Below, piece by piece: positions 48,425-59,997 of a DNA stretch of 64,000 bases (positions within the stretch are counted from its first letter, which is position 1; every line of letters starts with the position of its first letter). The position numbers and the translations under genes were made by a program. This stretch comes from Thermomucor indicae-seudaticae (Eukaryota; Mucoromycota; Mucoromycetes; Mucorales; Lichtheimiaceae), in contig JSYX01000132.1 in NCBI GenBank assembly GCA_000787465.1, positions 1 through 64,000 on the forward strand, written 5' to 3'. The notes under the pieces were generated by a model. The model was not told where the DNA came from and ran no database searches. It saw nothing but the letters and a program-made list of their open reading frames with translations.

Positions 48425-51400
48425 CTATGCATTGTCCTTTGAGTCCTCTGAATGAGATTGCGACGTCACAGCCGAAGACGAGGTCGCATGCGGATCATCT
48501 TCTTGGTGAACCATGCTCTTGGATAAATAGACATATTCATCCTTCTCTTTATCTTCGGGTGATACATCGGGAACTGGCTCTTGCGGCATTGGTGATGGCG
48601 AAAACATCTTTTCATCCTCTGTAGGTGATGGTGTCCTCTCCGGAAAATCTTTCTCGTCGTCGTAAGTTGCTTCAGTCATTGTTGCATCCCCGTCTTCATC
48701 ATGCTTTGGATGATCCACTACTTCCTGGGCTTCGCTCTCAACGTGATCATCCTCGGTACTGAAATCCATTGGAGTCCCAGCTGGTGAAGCATCATCATCC
48801 TCCGGGATATCTGTCGACTGCACTTCTTGTGTTTCTGCCCGTGTCTCGTCATCATGATGTGAGACGCTCGATGATTGACTGCCTGACAATGAACTCGATG
48901 GATGTTCAATGCCTTGCATAGGAGTACCTGCATCCTCTTGTTGCTGTCGCTCGCTCAAATGTCGTTCCATCTCTTGCTTGCATTCATTTAGCCGCTGAGG
49001 ATCCACAAGATCGATCACAAATGAGCGGACGTCCGCATCTTTATCCAAAGCCAATTGGTAAAGTAATTGCTCCAGGATCTGACCCGGCTGCGATTCATTT
49101 TCCCCAAGGGTATCTGTTAGAACTAGCTCTGAAAGCTCTGCTCGATAAGTGTCTAGGTTATTGGGATTAGCATCGTGGCATGTATTCGAATAAAACAAAC
49201 GAACTTACCATGAGTTTGGATGGCTCGAATAGTCCGTGAGGTAGCGATACGAACATTTACGATAGGGTCTTCTGCTAACGGTATCAGCCTCGGCAGGAAA
49301 AACGATGCAAAATCGCCTGCGCATATGCCTGCTTCCAACAGCAGCTTACAGATTTGCACAAAACTTCGGGAAACACTCAGATCGTCTAGTCTTACAGTCA
49401 TCAGCACACAAACTTACATTAGCCTTCTGCGATACGAGCGTGATCGAACAAGTTCATCCAATTTTTCCATAACATGGTTTAGTAGTGCAAGGGCGAGCTC
49501 ACGACGACTGTCTGCGCTGTCCTCGATATCCGGGTCAGTTTGCGAAAGTGTTTCACCGTCTTCATCCACAGCGCGCTTCACTATTTCAAGAATAACTGGG
49601 AACTTTGCATTCCTATAAGTATATCGTTGCCTTTTCGCCAGACCAGGCACTCACCGATTCTACTCCCGTTTCCCGAACTGCAGCGTAGTCGTCGTGACAT
49701 GCACGAATAGCCAACGGAAGGATATGTTCAACCACACGTGCAGCATCAAAGAGCATGGCAATATCTCGTAGTTGACCAGCCAGTATATCTCGTAAACGCC
49801 AATTCGTCGCAACGCCATCCCATACTTCAGCCAAGATAGGGATATACTCGTTACGTGAGCTAACAGCCAAAGTACCCAGAAATTCAGCCAAATGTTCCAG
49901 GACTCCCTGTTTGACATCATCCAGGTCCATAAGATACAGGGCAAAAATCTGCACAAGATCGCGTTCTGTGCGTTCTGGCCCAATGATGCGAGCAATCTCA
50001 TGTAGCGAGTATGCAAAAGTACGTCGAACCTTGATTTGGTAGTCCTTTGTCAAACTGAGGTATGTGTCCTTGAGATGCGAATCCCAGTAGTCCGCTCCAG
50101 CCGTCAGTACGACAGCGGGGAAGTTATAGGCGCATATAATGGCGCGGTCCGTCTCCAACTTGTACATTTGGTTGGACGATGAACTGGGCCCTAATGACAA
50201 GAAGAACTCGAGCAAGGGCTCAGGAACCTGTCATTCATACGATAAGCAACAGTTTATTTGGACTAGTTTTGGTAAGGGACATACCTTGCCAGGTTTTCCT
50301 GTCGTTTCCCAGTCTTCTGGTAGGAATTTTGCAATCAATTCGCCGATCACTTCAGCCAAAGTATTTCGCACGTTTCGAGAAACATCGTTTTTGAACAGTT
50401 TCACACCGTCCACCGCGATTTGGGTACGGATATCTTCCGGCAATACTCCACACAGCAGAGGAAGAGCCAAAACACATGATCGTCGAACATGCCAAATGGT
50501 ATCTCGTGCAAAGCTCGTATATAACGGTAGCTTAACGCTCATTAATGAGTGGATTCACATAAGCAGTATCATTCATTATGCTTACCAAGCGATCTATGGC
50601 CACCTGACGATCCACCACTGTGGCCAAACTACCTACTGCAGCCGCAGCTTCCTTTCGTACATAAAACATTTGATCATTGGCCATGCTTTCGACGATTGGA
50701 AGACACATTTTGGAGCATCGTTCTGGACCTAACACTGTCGTCAACGCTGATATTACCTACATAGTAAGATACCAATCGCTGTTATTATGATGTGTGCGAC
50801 ATTTAATGCCACTTTACTCACTGAAAGACACATCATCTTGGCCAGATTGATAGCACCCTGATCAAGCTCATCTGCCGAAGAATGGCTCATAAAACCACCA
50901 GTTTCGTCGAATCCACTACCGACGACCCCTGTGGATTCGTCTCTCTCTCCATGTTCGTTCTCACGCTGTTCGTAATCGTGCGGATGTTGTCGCCCTTCAA
51001 TGATGGAGACAAGACCCAACACAATACCATCAAATATTTCTGTTTCCAGCAAGGTTTTAAAAAGCTCTTCGTCTTTGGTGCCCTTTGCAGATACAAGTTC
51101 GGTTGCAACAGATACGATACACTGCTGTCCAAGTGAAGCAAGATTTGAGTTTTGATCCAACAAGAATTCAATCAGGAGCGGTGCAAAAACATGCTGGGGT
51201 ATATGTAAATCGACTCCCCCAGACGCGTCTTGGTGTTCTGTTGCGGTTTCTGACGTTGACTGAGGGTGGCTATCAGATATCCTGGTATCCGAGTCGTCCT
51301 TTTGCTCCTCTGCGATATGCTTTTCCTCCGATTTGTCTTCAGAATCGTCGCCAATTGTTTCAGCTCTGCCCTCGTTTTCATCTATTGACGTCTCGGCTAC

Positions 51401-52662
51401 TGCATCTTCCGTAGGCGCAGGCACGGAAATTGTATCGAGTTCCTCATTGTCCATATGCAACGACGCGACTGCCGATATTAAACTACTGCTTTCCTGCTGG
51501 ATATCCTGGCTCATTGGTTGTTTTTGGTTCTGACTAGTTCGATCGACCACAGGTGGTGCGTTCTACATACAATATTAACAAGTCGCTATAATACACCGCT
51601 CGAGATGTAAGAAAAGATTACCTTATAGTAGTACATTATGATCTTGTCAAGTTCGCTGACAAATGTCTCCCTCACAGTGTCGTCCGGGTCCGTGCCAATT
51701 TTCAACACTATTGGTAACACATAATTCACAGCCTCCGAAACACTAATCTCGTAAATGGTATTCGGAAGCTCTTTCGCGACAAGTAGCCTATGAACCATCT
51801 TCCATTAATCCTGACTTCCCTGAAATCCATGAAGTCGTTACCTATGAATCATCATATCACTTTTGTTGAACATGTATATCCGCTCCAGAGGTGTCAGAGA
51901 TTCGTCCATAATCAATTCATCCTCAAGTTCGTCGGCGGTTACTTCTGGATAAAGTTACATTGTCAACCGCGTTTCTTGTGATCACCCGAAATCGGGAAAA
52001 ACGAGTTTCCCACTTGACCACCTTACCCTCTGACATAACCTGTAATAACGACTCGGTATTAAAGCCTTCTGGCGGTGAGGGCTCTGGGAACTCGTCCGCC
52101 CGACGGTATTCTTCTGAATAAGCTGGCGGCGCTTCAAAACCATTCGTCGGTTCCTTCTGTGCCGTTGGTGTTTCACTCTCTGTTATTCTCGCCTCTTTGC
52201 GACTGTCTAACTGTTCCTCTGTTACATTCTCTGTCTCTTGCCTAACACGCGAATCCTCATTGTTCTCGTGCTTAGGATGATCATCGACGGAAGTGACTAG
52301 AGTCGCGCCGTTTATTAATGCAACCGATCCTTGATTTTTCTCTGTTTCTGCTGTGTCCGTCGCAGTCTCACGTTCGCTGCCCTGTTGTCCGGCCGCAGGA
52401 AGCTGTGTCGCTGTGTTGTCTTGTTCGGGAAAGGGGGTATCGTGGGTGTGATAGTCCTCGTAGTCTTCAGTGAAATCAAAACCGAGATCTGATAAGGATG
52501 CCGGATTAGCATCATGGAGATTGGCATCACGGCCCTCTTCTCGCCGAAGGACCAGAACGTAATCTGAAACCATGGCTGAGAGGGGAATGAAAAGAGGGAC
52601 AAACAAATAAAGCCGTCCCTCTCTCTTTTACCAAGAAAAAAAAAAAGTCATTTACCTGCCAT
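48425..52662 (-). CDS. PPP4R1: Protein phosphatase 4 regulatory subunit 1-like HEAT-repeat protein
   Basis: A scaffold expected to bind the PP4 catalytic subunit. Exons: 52656-52662, 52027-52563, 51842-51944, 51622-51787, 50822-51562, 50586-50756, 50285-50530, 49655-50227, 49418-49602, 49209-49390 and 48425-49152, giving 1212 residues. HEAT-repeat wording matches PPP4R1 (LTPLERIYMFNKSDMMIHRL, MCLPIVESMANDQMFYVRKE, IWHVRRSCVLALPLL, YQIKVRRTFAYSLHEIARII, LMDLDDVKQGVLEHLAEFLG). Acidic, Ser/Glu-rich linkers lie near the N-terminus, in the middle and at the C-terminus. Start: a 7-nt first exon (ATGGCAG) spliced to DYVLVLRREEG gives MADYV; an unspliced start at 52573 (MVSDYV) is equally in frame. 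The intron at 49391-49417 would be 27 nt; using the acceptor at 49376 makes it 42 nt and removes five residues. Confidence 0.88.
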
Positions 52663-52998
52663 ACTGTAACAGAAGGGGTTATGTGTTGCGTTACAGGTCG
52701 GAACGTTTTATAGGGCTTACGTACGGATAAGGTATGTTTTGCCTAGGGTTGTATGCTTTTAGTCTTTCAAAACTCTCTTGTTCCTGAACTTTGGAAAAGA
52801 AGTACCGTACGAGAAAAGCAGCATTCGTCGTTTTGAAAAAAATGACGAAAATTGCCCCAGATGTGCGAAATCGTGCAGGGGAATAGGAAAAAAGTAAGTC
52901 TCTGAACGGAACGGCGCACTGGGCAAGATCCGCCTGAGCCAAATCATTTCCCCGTGACTTGATTAATCCTGCTTCTATTCTATGCAAAACGTTCTGTA
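52663..52998. promoter_or_regulatory. Divergent promoter region, PPP4R1 and CENP-W
   Basis: About 340 bp between two divergent genes. On the minus strand a TATA box (TATAAAA, 52706-52712) lies about 45 bp upstream of the spliced PPP4R1 start. A minus-strand frame of 111 codons (52691-53026) spans the region and overlaps the CENP-W start; see the rejected list. Confidence 0.5.
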
Positions 52999-53352
52999 AT
53001 GACGAGGCTGTATGAGCGACAGCCATTTATAAGAAGGCTCAAGGAGCATTTACAAGAATACAGTATTGAGCCCAATGCCGACCTTCTGGTAGTGACATGT
53101 GCGGTATAACGTCGTAATGGCAGTGCTTATTAATCACGAGTCGGCAAGCTAGATCTATCTAGATTACCTCATGTTTCTCCAACGTCTTGCAACGGAGGCT
53201 GAAAAAGTTGCCACTGAGAACAACTTCCGTACAATACTTAGTGAACACGTTAGCCAAGTCATGCACGTGAGTCCTGCAACTGCCAGTTTGCGGCTCATAC
53301 TGTGGAAGCTGACGTTGATGTGTAGCAAATCTTGGAAGAATTTCGCGGATAG
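52999..53352 (+). CDS. CENPW: Centromere protein CENP-W-like histone-fold protein
   Basis: A small inner-kinetochore protein that pairs with CENP-T and wraps DNA like a histone. Three exons (52999-53103, 53153-53266, 53326-53352) encode 81 residues, close to the usual 80-90. The first exon encodes a basic arm and helix 1 (RRLKEHLQEYSIEPNADLL). The second holds the signature long helix IYLDYLMFLQRLATEAEKVA and ILSEHVSQVMH. The 27-nt last exon ends QILEEFRG, matching the conserved C-terminal end. The third frame of exon 2 also offers an acceptor 10 bp later, but that one breaks the frame. Its first 28 bp overlap an antisense frame, which I regard as non-coding. Confidence 0.85.
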
Positions 53353-53918
53353 GTTTCTCTATCTATATGCGTAGATATCCACTAAATCACTGTCGATAGC
53401 TTTAATTCGCTCTCTTCGCGCCTTGTCGCAAAACAAGTGTGAGATCAACAGTTGTTGCAGGAAATACCAAGATAAAGACAGCCGAGACAACAAAAGATGG
53501 ATATGCACCTCAGATTTGAGATCGACATCGTCAGGAAAGGGGGTGATGGACGTTCAATATATCCAAGAGCGGGATTCTGGTTGCTCCCCATAGGCTAAAA
53601 GGATATATTAGATTTTTGTAGTTTCAATGAACGAAATCACCCATTCGACGCTGTAGGAAGCAGAATAGTCGGTGAAAACAAAACACTCTTTTGCAAAATG
53701 GCTGTTTTCTATACCACATTAGAGGCGAAACACGGAGCAGCACCACTTAGAAGGAGTACCTTGAAGTGAACAATAAGCAACCGCGTAACATCAATTCAGG
53801 AGTCTGTTCGCGGCGTTATTTTGCCCTCTTTATAAAGAGCTGGTAGAGATCTTGGGTCTCTCCCCATTTTCTTTCACTCTCATTTTTCCTAGTTGTGATC
53901 TAGTAAACTTCCTCCACG
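53353..53918. other. Intergenic region between CENP-W and the four-helix membrane protein
   Basis: About 570 bp without a supported gene. TATAAAG at 53831-53837 lies 88 bp upstream of the next start codon and is a likely TATA box. Confidence 0.5.
53831..53837 (+). promoter_or_regulatory. TATA box of the four-helix membrane protein gene
   Basis: TATAAAG, 88 bp upstream of the ATG at 53919. Confidence 0.4.
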
Positions 53919-54939
53919 ATGCGGAAAGCAAGTCCAGATGCATATATCCACATCGGACTACTTATCGCGATCCAATGGATAAGCATAACAGCCATTATTC
54001 TCAATGGTCTTGCGATACATATGGCGACTGGCACTACTCAAGGTTTGCTGATGGCAGACAAAGGCGCGCAGGACTTTCTGCTCGTGATCATCGGTGCCGT
54101 TTCTCTTTTGGGATCTTCACTTGTTCTGTGTCTTCACATACACGTATTCTATCGGCTAATTGAAGGCCGACCGTTTGCACCTTCGAAAAAGGTCCTCGTC
54201 TGCGAGGTTGCGGTTGGCGTGGTTCTTGTCGCTCTTTGGACAGCGTCTGTGTCTCTCATCATGACGACCTACCATGGTAAAGTTTTATCGATATCATGCA
54301 CTTCTTTTTTTCCAGAATCTGACTAGTTGCAATCAATGTTTAGTGTCCTCACCGTGTCGGCTTCAGCAGTCCGAGTTCGTGCAAAGATATGGTCAGGCAT
54401 GCGACTTACTGGGTGGCAGCATCATTCTAGGTATTGTAAAGACATGCTATACTTGCGCTATAGGTATCAATGACTGACTGCTTGGATGTCCAGCGGTCGT
54501 TGCGATAGCTGCTTGGGCGCTGGTGATACTGGCTACTGTTTTAACCATGTGGCGACCTTCACTCCGTGCGTCTGCTACTCTGTTCACCTTTGAAAGTCCA
54601 TCTCTGCTTTGCCATCGCGGGAACTCTATGCACTGGTTGCCACCGCAAGGAAATTTTGTCGCTGCGCCGTTACCTGCTGCAACACGCGCTTCGAAACAGA
54701 ATTTGGGAGCTATCAATCGAAATAACATGCCAAAAAAGCCTGATGATCGGTACAAAAGCTGGGACTCTGAAAACTCGACCGCTAGGCACGATGACTGTCT
54801 CGCTTACAGTCGACCATCTTTTACTTCTGGATCTATTCCATTGGGCGATCTACCACATATTCAGGTCGGTATGTCGCGACTCGACTTACCTTTTATTACA
54901 AAGTCCTACGACCAGAAAAGAGCCACATACTTATCGTAG
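53919..54939 (+). CDS. Four-transmembrane protein of unknown function
   Basis: A 296-residue protein from three exons (53919-54276, 54344-54430, 54494-54939). Four hydrophobic segments are visible: HIGLLIAIQWISITAIILNG (about residues 11-30), FLLVIIGAVSLLGSSLVLCL (about 47-66), VAVGVVLVALWTASVSLIM (about 97-115) and AVVAIAAWALVILATVLTM (about 149-167). The spacing, with a short N-terminus inside and a loop carrying two Cys (CRLQQSE, YGQACDLL) before the last helix, resembles MARVEL or tetraspan proteins. The cytoplasmic tail of about 120 residues is Pro/Ser-rich and basic. I do not recognise a family, so no function is given. Confidence 0.75.
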
Positions 54940-55363
54940 ACGAACTTACTACCTGAGCTTTTCTGGCTGCAGACAGCCAGACAGTGTAACGGTCTTTCTT
55001 AATTGATATCATTCTTTTACTTTCGCACATGTATCTTTTAGTTTCCAAGGCATCAATGCCAGCAGTTAATTGGTTTATGTTGTTTTAATTTTTGTTTACA
55101 CGATATTGGTTAGTATTTCCATTAAAAACCAATTCGGCTTATTAAAGCACACTTGACTATGTAAAGGAATGTCTTCGACAAGCATCCGACCTAGCTAGTG
55201 TCTCTGTATGCCGTTCAATCGCCTTCTTATTCACACGACAGAAGCGCCTATCTTTAGCCCCCCCTTATATCTCTTCTTTACCCCGCCTGGGCTATGGCTT
55301 TACGCCAACGGTCCCGTTATTTCATCAGATCATGTCTTTACTAACAAAATCGGGTCTTTATGC
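54940..55363. other. Convergent 3' region
   Basis: About 420 bp between the stop codons of two convergent genes. AT-rich and without a supported gene. Confidence 0.45.
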
Positions 55364-56500
55364 TCATCGTTCCGCATAATAACTACCCTGGTTGCTGTCA
55401 TTGTCTTCAATCAAAGTTTCTTTGCCGACATCCCATGCTCTTATTGGTTTTGGCCGCGGTGGTTCCTCGACCCACACATCCTCACCGCTTTCTGAACTAC
55501 TGTCACTGCTTTCTTTTTCCTTCTTCGCCTTTGCCTTTTTCTTTTTCTTTTTCTGCTTTGAAGAGGACGACTTTTTCTTGCTTTTCTTCTTCGTTTTCTT
55601 TCCGCTGCTAGAGTCAGGAAATTCGGTCCAAACCAACTCGTCCAAATCAGATCCGATATCATAAGTTGGATCGTAGCCTTTTGAGAAGTACTTGTCCATT
55701 GCCGATCCGTTACTGCTTTTGATCTTGCCGCGACCGCGCACTGTTACCGAAGTGTCCGCAGATGGTGACGGGCTGCGCGTATCTTCTGTTTCTGCATAAG
55801 TTTTTTTGGTAGGTTCAATCTCATCCCCACTGTGTCGTTGACGTCGTTCATGCCTTGCGTTTTCACTTTCGCCTGCTGTGTCATGGTCTTCTTCTCTCAA
55901 TTTTCGTCTTGAGCGCTTTCGTCTATGCTCATAATCATCATCGTCGTCGTCTGAGTCATGATGCCGATGCCTCCGCTCTCTTTCCCGTCGTCTCGAATGA
56001 TAGTCGGCATCATCGTCCCGTTCATCGTCTGAATGACGATGGCGATCCCTACGCTCTCTTTTGCGCCGCCTTGAACGATGGTCACCGTCACTATGCCTTT
56101 CTCTCCGTCGCCCTCGCTCAGACTGTTCTCGCAACGCTTGGTTATGGCTGTCAGTGGCTCTGACGACGTTCAGCAGGAAGCGTTTATTGGGCTTTGGTAG
56201 CTTGTTTGGTGGTCTACTCTGGTTATGTCAGTTCCAAAAACATTCGGAAAGGATGTTCAATTGAAAGGCAACTCACAGTCCTGTATCTGGGAGATAAGCA
56301 CGTACGCCAACGTCATTGTATTTCTTCCGTTTTGCTTCTGCTTCCTTAAGAATCAATTCGGCGACATATTTGTCAAGATCTTCGTCGGCTACGTTGCTTG
56401 CATTTCCTCCGGCGGCAGCTCGGACTAAATCATTGATCACACTGTTTAGTGCTGAAGTTGCTGGTGAAGGCGATGGTGGTGACGCATGCCGAAAACTCAT
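55364..56500 (-). CDS. NKAPD1-like Arg/Ser- and Lys-rich nuclear protein
   Basis: A 358-residue protein from two exons (56277-56500, 55364-56216). The N-terminal 75 residues form a helical segment (SALNSVINDLVRAAAGG, DLDKYVAELILKEAEAKRKK). After the intron comes KRFLLNVVRATDSHNQAL, which resembles the start of vertebrate NKAPD1 (C11orf57). A long basic/acidic tract of Arg, Asp, His and Ser follows. Then comes MDKYFSKGYDPTYDIGSDLD and an acidic EDVWVEEPPRP tail with Lys-rich runs. Such composition suggests a nuclear, RNA-linked protein. The homology rests on one short block plus general layout, so it is moderate. The acceptor at 56217 (CCAGAG) was chosen because the one 2 nt earlier gives a stop. 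Confidence 0.7.
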
Positions 56501-56624
56501 GACAAGTGGGTGGAAAGAAAAGGAAAGAAGAGAAAAAAGGATGTAGGGTATTGTCGGGCAATTCCCTTTTCAAAAGCTCTTTGTTTTGAGTGCCTTTTTC
56601 CATACAATACAAATCGACTCGGCG
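56501..56624. promoter_or_regulatory. Bidirectional promoter between the NKAPD1-like gene and DLT1
   Basis: 124 bp separate the divergent start codons. It is purine-rich on the plus strand (GGAAAGAAGAGAAAAAAGG). If DLT1 started at the upstream in-frame ATG (56586), only 85 bp would remain. Confidence 0.45.
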
Positions 56625-57908
56625 ATGACGAGGACGCGGGTAGCTCATTTTCTCTATACGGCGTCCCTCTTCTTCCTTATTCTATTGACCTCCCTTTGCA
56701 TTGCCATATCAGCAGCAGACGTCATTATCCAAGCACTTACTGATCGGACGGAATCAGGAAGTCTTGATTATCGAAATCTAATGGTAGTGACCGTAAGCTA
56801 CTTGCTGCTGGTAAGCAAAAAGGGGGAGCCTTCGGGATTGTTTTCCGGGTTTTTCGATATCAATTGCATTCAGGCTGTTGTTTCCCTTTCATTTTCATGC
56901 AGCCGTGTCCTTTCCGTGCGAGCAGCACTGCAAGATATACCCAAGATCTATATACCCATCAAGCAAGACGACTTACCAAAAGTAACGCAATGGCGCTTTG
57001 TGTTATGATGTCGGCTATTTACGTTGGCATATAGGACGTTTATTCTCATATCCAACAGAAACTGGAAGAGGTGAAGCAGATCCGCAAATCAGCAGAGCCT
57101 CGTCCCGAGGACATTGGACAGACGGGCTGGGGCCGGCCGGGTAACCCACCAGGATTACTACAGAAAGATCTGTGCGTTGATTAACGTATTTTGCATCTTG
57201 CATGAAGGTGATGCATCATTTGAAGGTGTAGACTTTAAGCGAGCTATCTCCAGGACCCCTGCTATTATAGGCAAGACAGCTTTTGGGATGCTTTTTTTTC
57301 TTCATCGACTGATATCTTGTTTAGAACAAGCTGCTATACAGGTCCAGCCTGAGTTTGCTCGTCCAAACTATGTGTCTGTGCGACAATACATTCAATTCCT
57401 GATCCAACAGAATTTCATCGACGAGCAGCTTGGGCAAGTATATGTGGAAGGATATGAACGGGCCCGATTTGGACAAACACGTGTAAGCCAGGAGGAGTAT
57501 CTTGACATTATGAAACATCTGGCTGCCATTCTTCATCATATGGGCTACCGGCTACATAATGGATCGCAAAGTCAAAGGCAAGGAAGCGAATCAACAACTT
57601 CGAGCTTATCTCGGTCTACAGTTTCGCTACAACGCGAAACATCTGCACAACAACAGCAACAATACCCTAACGGACCTCGTGACGATGATGTTGCCTCGTT
57701 GGCGCAGTCTGTGGCCACATGGACATCCCGGTCCACGACGAACACACAATCCCGCCAGCAATACCTGCGTTCCGTGTCACAACGTACAGGAGGCCGGGAT
57801 CAACACATAGAAGACACAAACTATGACGATGATGACGATTATGACCGACAGATGCGGGACTTCATCTATTACCGGTTAATGATGGACAGGAACCGAGGCC
57901 CTATGTGA
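56625..57908 (+). CDS. DLT1: DLT1-like protein (defect at low temperature protein 1)
   Basis: A fungal membrane protein of unknown biochemical role. Five exons (56625-56810, 56874-56981, 57035-57140, 57226-57270, 57325-57908) encode 342 residues. Two N-terminal helices lie at about residues 8-30 and 47-68 (FLYTASLFFLILLTSLCIAI, LMVVTVSYLLLAVVSLSF). The conserved block follows: ALQDIPKIYIPIKQDDLPK, GWGRPG, FKRAISRTPAII, RPNYVSVRQYIQFL and YERARFGQTRVSQEEYLDIM. The C-terminal half is Gln/Ser-rich and ends in an acidic run. Intron 4 (57271-57324) begins with GC (AG followed by GCAAGA), and no GT donor keeps the frame. The join between exons 3 and 4 is the least certain. An in-frame ATG at 56586 could add 13 residues. 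Confidence 0.85.
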
Positions 57909-58103
57909 TATGTCATATTTCCTCGAAGCGCCATTGTAAATTGTAAATACAAAGTCCAATGTTGTTAAATACGGGATTTTATCATCAGTCTTTGAAACAA
58001 AGACAACACCATCTCGTGTAAAGCAGTATCCTGCATGACCTTTTAATGGACCATCTGGGATAGAATATGCCACTTTTGTATCTACTGTGTACATGGAGCC
58101 CAA
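57876..58103 (-). pseudogene. Possible gene fragment, unidentified
   Basis: Seventy-five codons with balanced composition and a beta-strand-like pattern (GSMYTVDTKVAYSI, GVVFVSKTDD). Upstream, 58245-58436 holds another frame ending at a GTAAGT donor, but no acceptor joins the two without a stop. It overlaps the DLT1 3' end by 33 bp on the opposite strand. It may be a decayed gene copy or chance. Confidence 0.2.
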
Positions 58104-58964
58104 CGTTACGCAGACCCGAGGATCAGCAACGAGGACGTAGAGCTTCTTTGATCCCTAGCCTTCATAGCGGGCCAACTGGTTCAACAGCTTCCCCACCCCA
58201 GCTGCAAAAAGCCGGTGAGGGGCACTTACTTGTGGCCGCTTCACTTACTTGGAATATGAGCCTCTGCTTGAAGCCAGCGTCATGTCAGCCTTTCTCAATC
58301 GGTACTGACAATCTGTCGCAGCTTCAGGCCAACGCCACAGGATACCCGCCTCGTGCCGCACTCCATTTTTGAGACTATGGGAGCACAGCGGTGATGAGAG
58401 AGCGCCTTCTTCTTTGTCTTTCGAGCGCCAAGACACTGAGTGACTATCTTCAGAGCTTTATGGTCAGTTCACGCAAACAAAGCTTTTTCTTTTTACTTTT
58501 TTCCCGCTCCTCCTGGTTGGTCATTGAATGTCAGGACACGCTATCCCTGATTGGTCGTAATACGGTGATCAAACAGTTGCTCTAAAACCTTTTCTGTCCT
58601 CTGAAATGAATGATCGATTTATCTTCTGCTTGTGCCAAAAACATTTTTGCCTGACGGATTTAGAAATTTTTGAAAGCGCAAGGAAGATCGCTTCTCCAGC
58701 AGAAAACAATGTGTTTCCACTCGTCGCTGCTTGCTATATAGAAAAGGAAATGAGTCAGAAGCAAAGGGAATATGCAAGTTATAATGCTACTAGGTTTCTT
58801 TCCTCGCTAAATTCCTATCGGATTTCGCTTATTTTGACTTTAGAACACAATAACGAAGTGATAGAAGCAGTTGCTTTCTGCCATAGTCTGTGATACTGAC
58901 CAAATGCAAAATGGATACAGGGAGCTATAGATCAAGTGGTTTGCTGACGGAGAAGTAGACAGTG

Positions 58965-59126
58965 ATGAGAATAGCGATTTCCCGCGAATCATTGACCATG
59001 CGCTTTGATACCTACAACAATGAGAACAAATGGATTCAATGGATGGGAGCGTGCATCCTCTGTATCATCATTCCTATGCATTGGATGATAGCAGCTCAAG
59101 TTTCGACTTTTGCGCTTTCAGTTTAG
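58965..59126 (+). CDS. Possible small membrane peptide (53 residues)
   Basis: An ATG-to-stop frame with one strongly hydrophobic segment (WMGACILCIIIPMHWMIAAQ) after a polar N-terminus. No flanking support, family or promoter is seen, so this could be chance. Confidence 0.2.
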   Translation: MRIAISRESLTMRFDTYNNENKWIQWMGACILCIIIPMHWMIAAQVSTFALSV

Positions 59127-59919
59127 TCACATACATAATATACTATATTGACATATTTGCCGGCTATCCACCTCTCTTTGACAGATGCTAAAATGTCATA
59201 TATGCATATGATTGTCCATATTATTTTGTTTGGCGCTGTAAAACAGAAATTGCGTCAAAATCTGCGGAGCCTGTTTAAGGAGAAATTCACTGCATCAATC
59301 ACCTACGCTAGACCATTGTATGTTGGTTAATACAGCAAGAATATCAATGTAGTGATTTCACATTCTGTCAGTTGGTTATCGACAAGTTTTCATCAATAAC
59401 ACAATCGATTGCACTATTAATCATTTAGCTAGAACGACTTGTCGCACATCGTAGCCCTTTATTTCAAACGCTGGTATATCCTTCAGTATGATGGAGTTTT
59501 TCAGACTAAAGCGCCCAGTGATTTACTATCCAATTGCATGTTCGATCAGAAGCCCAGATAATGCAAACGTAGACTAGTACAGACAGTTGAAAGAAGTTTA
59601 CTCTCTTCTGCCATTAATCCCCGATTGCTTGCTTTGCAGAAAAGTAAATGATCTACTGCACAGCATAATGCTGCTTCTAATAGCGGTAGTTATTTTAACC
59701 AGCGTAGCTGCTTGAAGGGTTTCAAGAACCGAGTCATTATCAACGTTACGGCCATTCATATGTCAATATTTTGCTCGTAAGTGATCAGACATCATTATAC
59801 TGAAATACCCCGATCAGAATGCAGATTCAGGCAAATTGTGAAATATGTAAAGAGAGTGCAACAATATGTGTATCTTCAGTCGATAAAGCAATTCTGCAAA
59901 TTCCTTAGCGATTATTCGG

Positions 59920-59927
59920 TATAAAAA
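59920..59927 (+). promoter_or_regulatory. TATA box of the cyclin Y-like gene
   Basis: TATAAAAA, 71 bp upstream of the ATG at 59998, followed by a pyrimidine-rich leader. Confidence 0.5.
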
Positions 59928-59997
59928 CCCTGATCCCAACTCTCCTTCCGTTCCTTTACCTCTTCTGATAACTTCAGTTCTACTTTAATTCCGCGGG

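Larger units (their letters stand above)
57909..59997. other. Gene-poor stretch between DLT1 and the cyclin gene
   Basis: About 2.1 kb. On the minus strand 57876-58103 encodes an even, protein-like stretch (VAYSIPDGPLKGHAGYCF, TRDGVVFVSKTDDKIPYL) preceded by possible exons up to 58436, but splice joins meet stop codons and the end overlaps DLT1, so I treat it as a relic. A small frame at 58965-59126 is listed apart. Around 58606-58893 a plus-strand frame has no known motif. The right end holds the cyclin promoter. Confidence 0.45.

Noticed and set aside
52691..53026. A 111-codon minus-strand frame (MAVAHTASSLQNVLHRIE and on) between PPP4R1 and CENP-W
   Set aside because: It overlaps the first exon of CENP-W, contains the PPP4R1 TATA box, and shows no known domain. 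I treat it as a chance open frame across a promoter, with some doubt.
59148..59330. A 60-codon plus-strand frame (MTYLPAIHLSLTDAK start) upstream of the cyclin gene
   Set aside because: No motif or supporting context; expected by chance in 2 kb of non-coding DNA.
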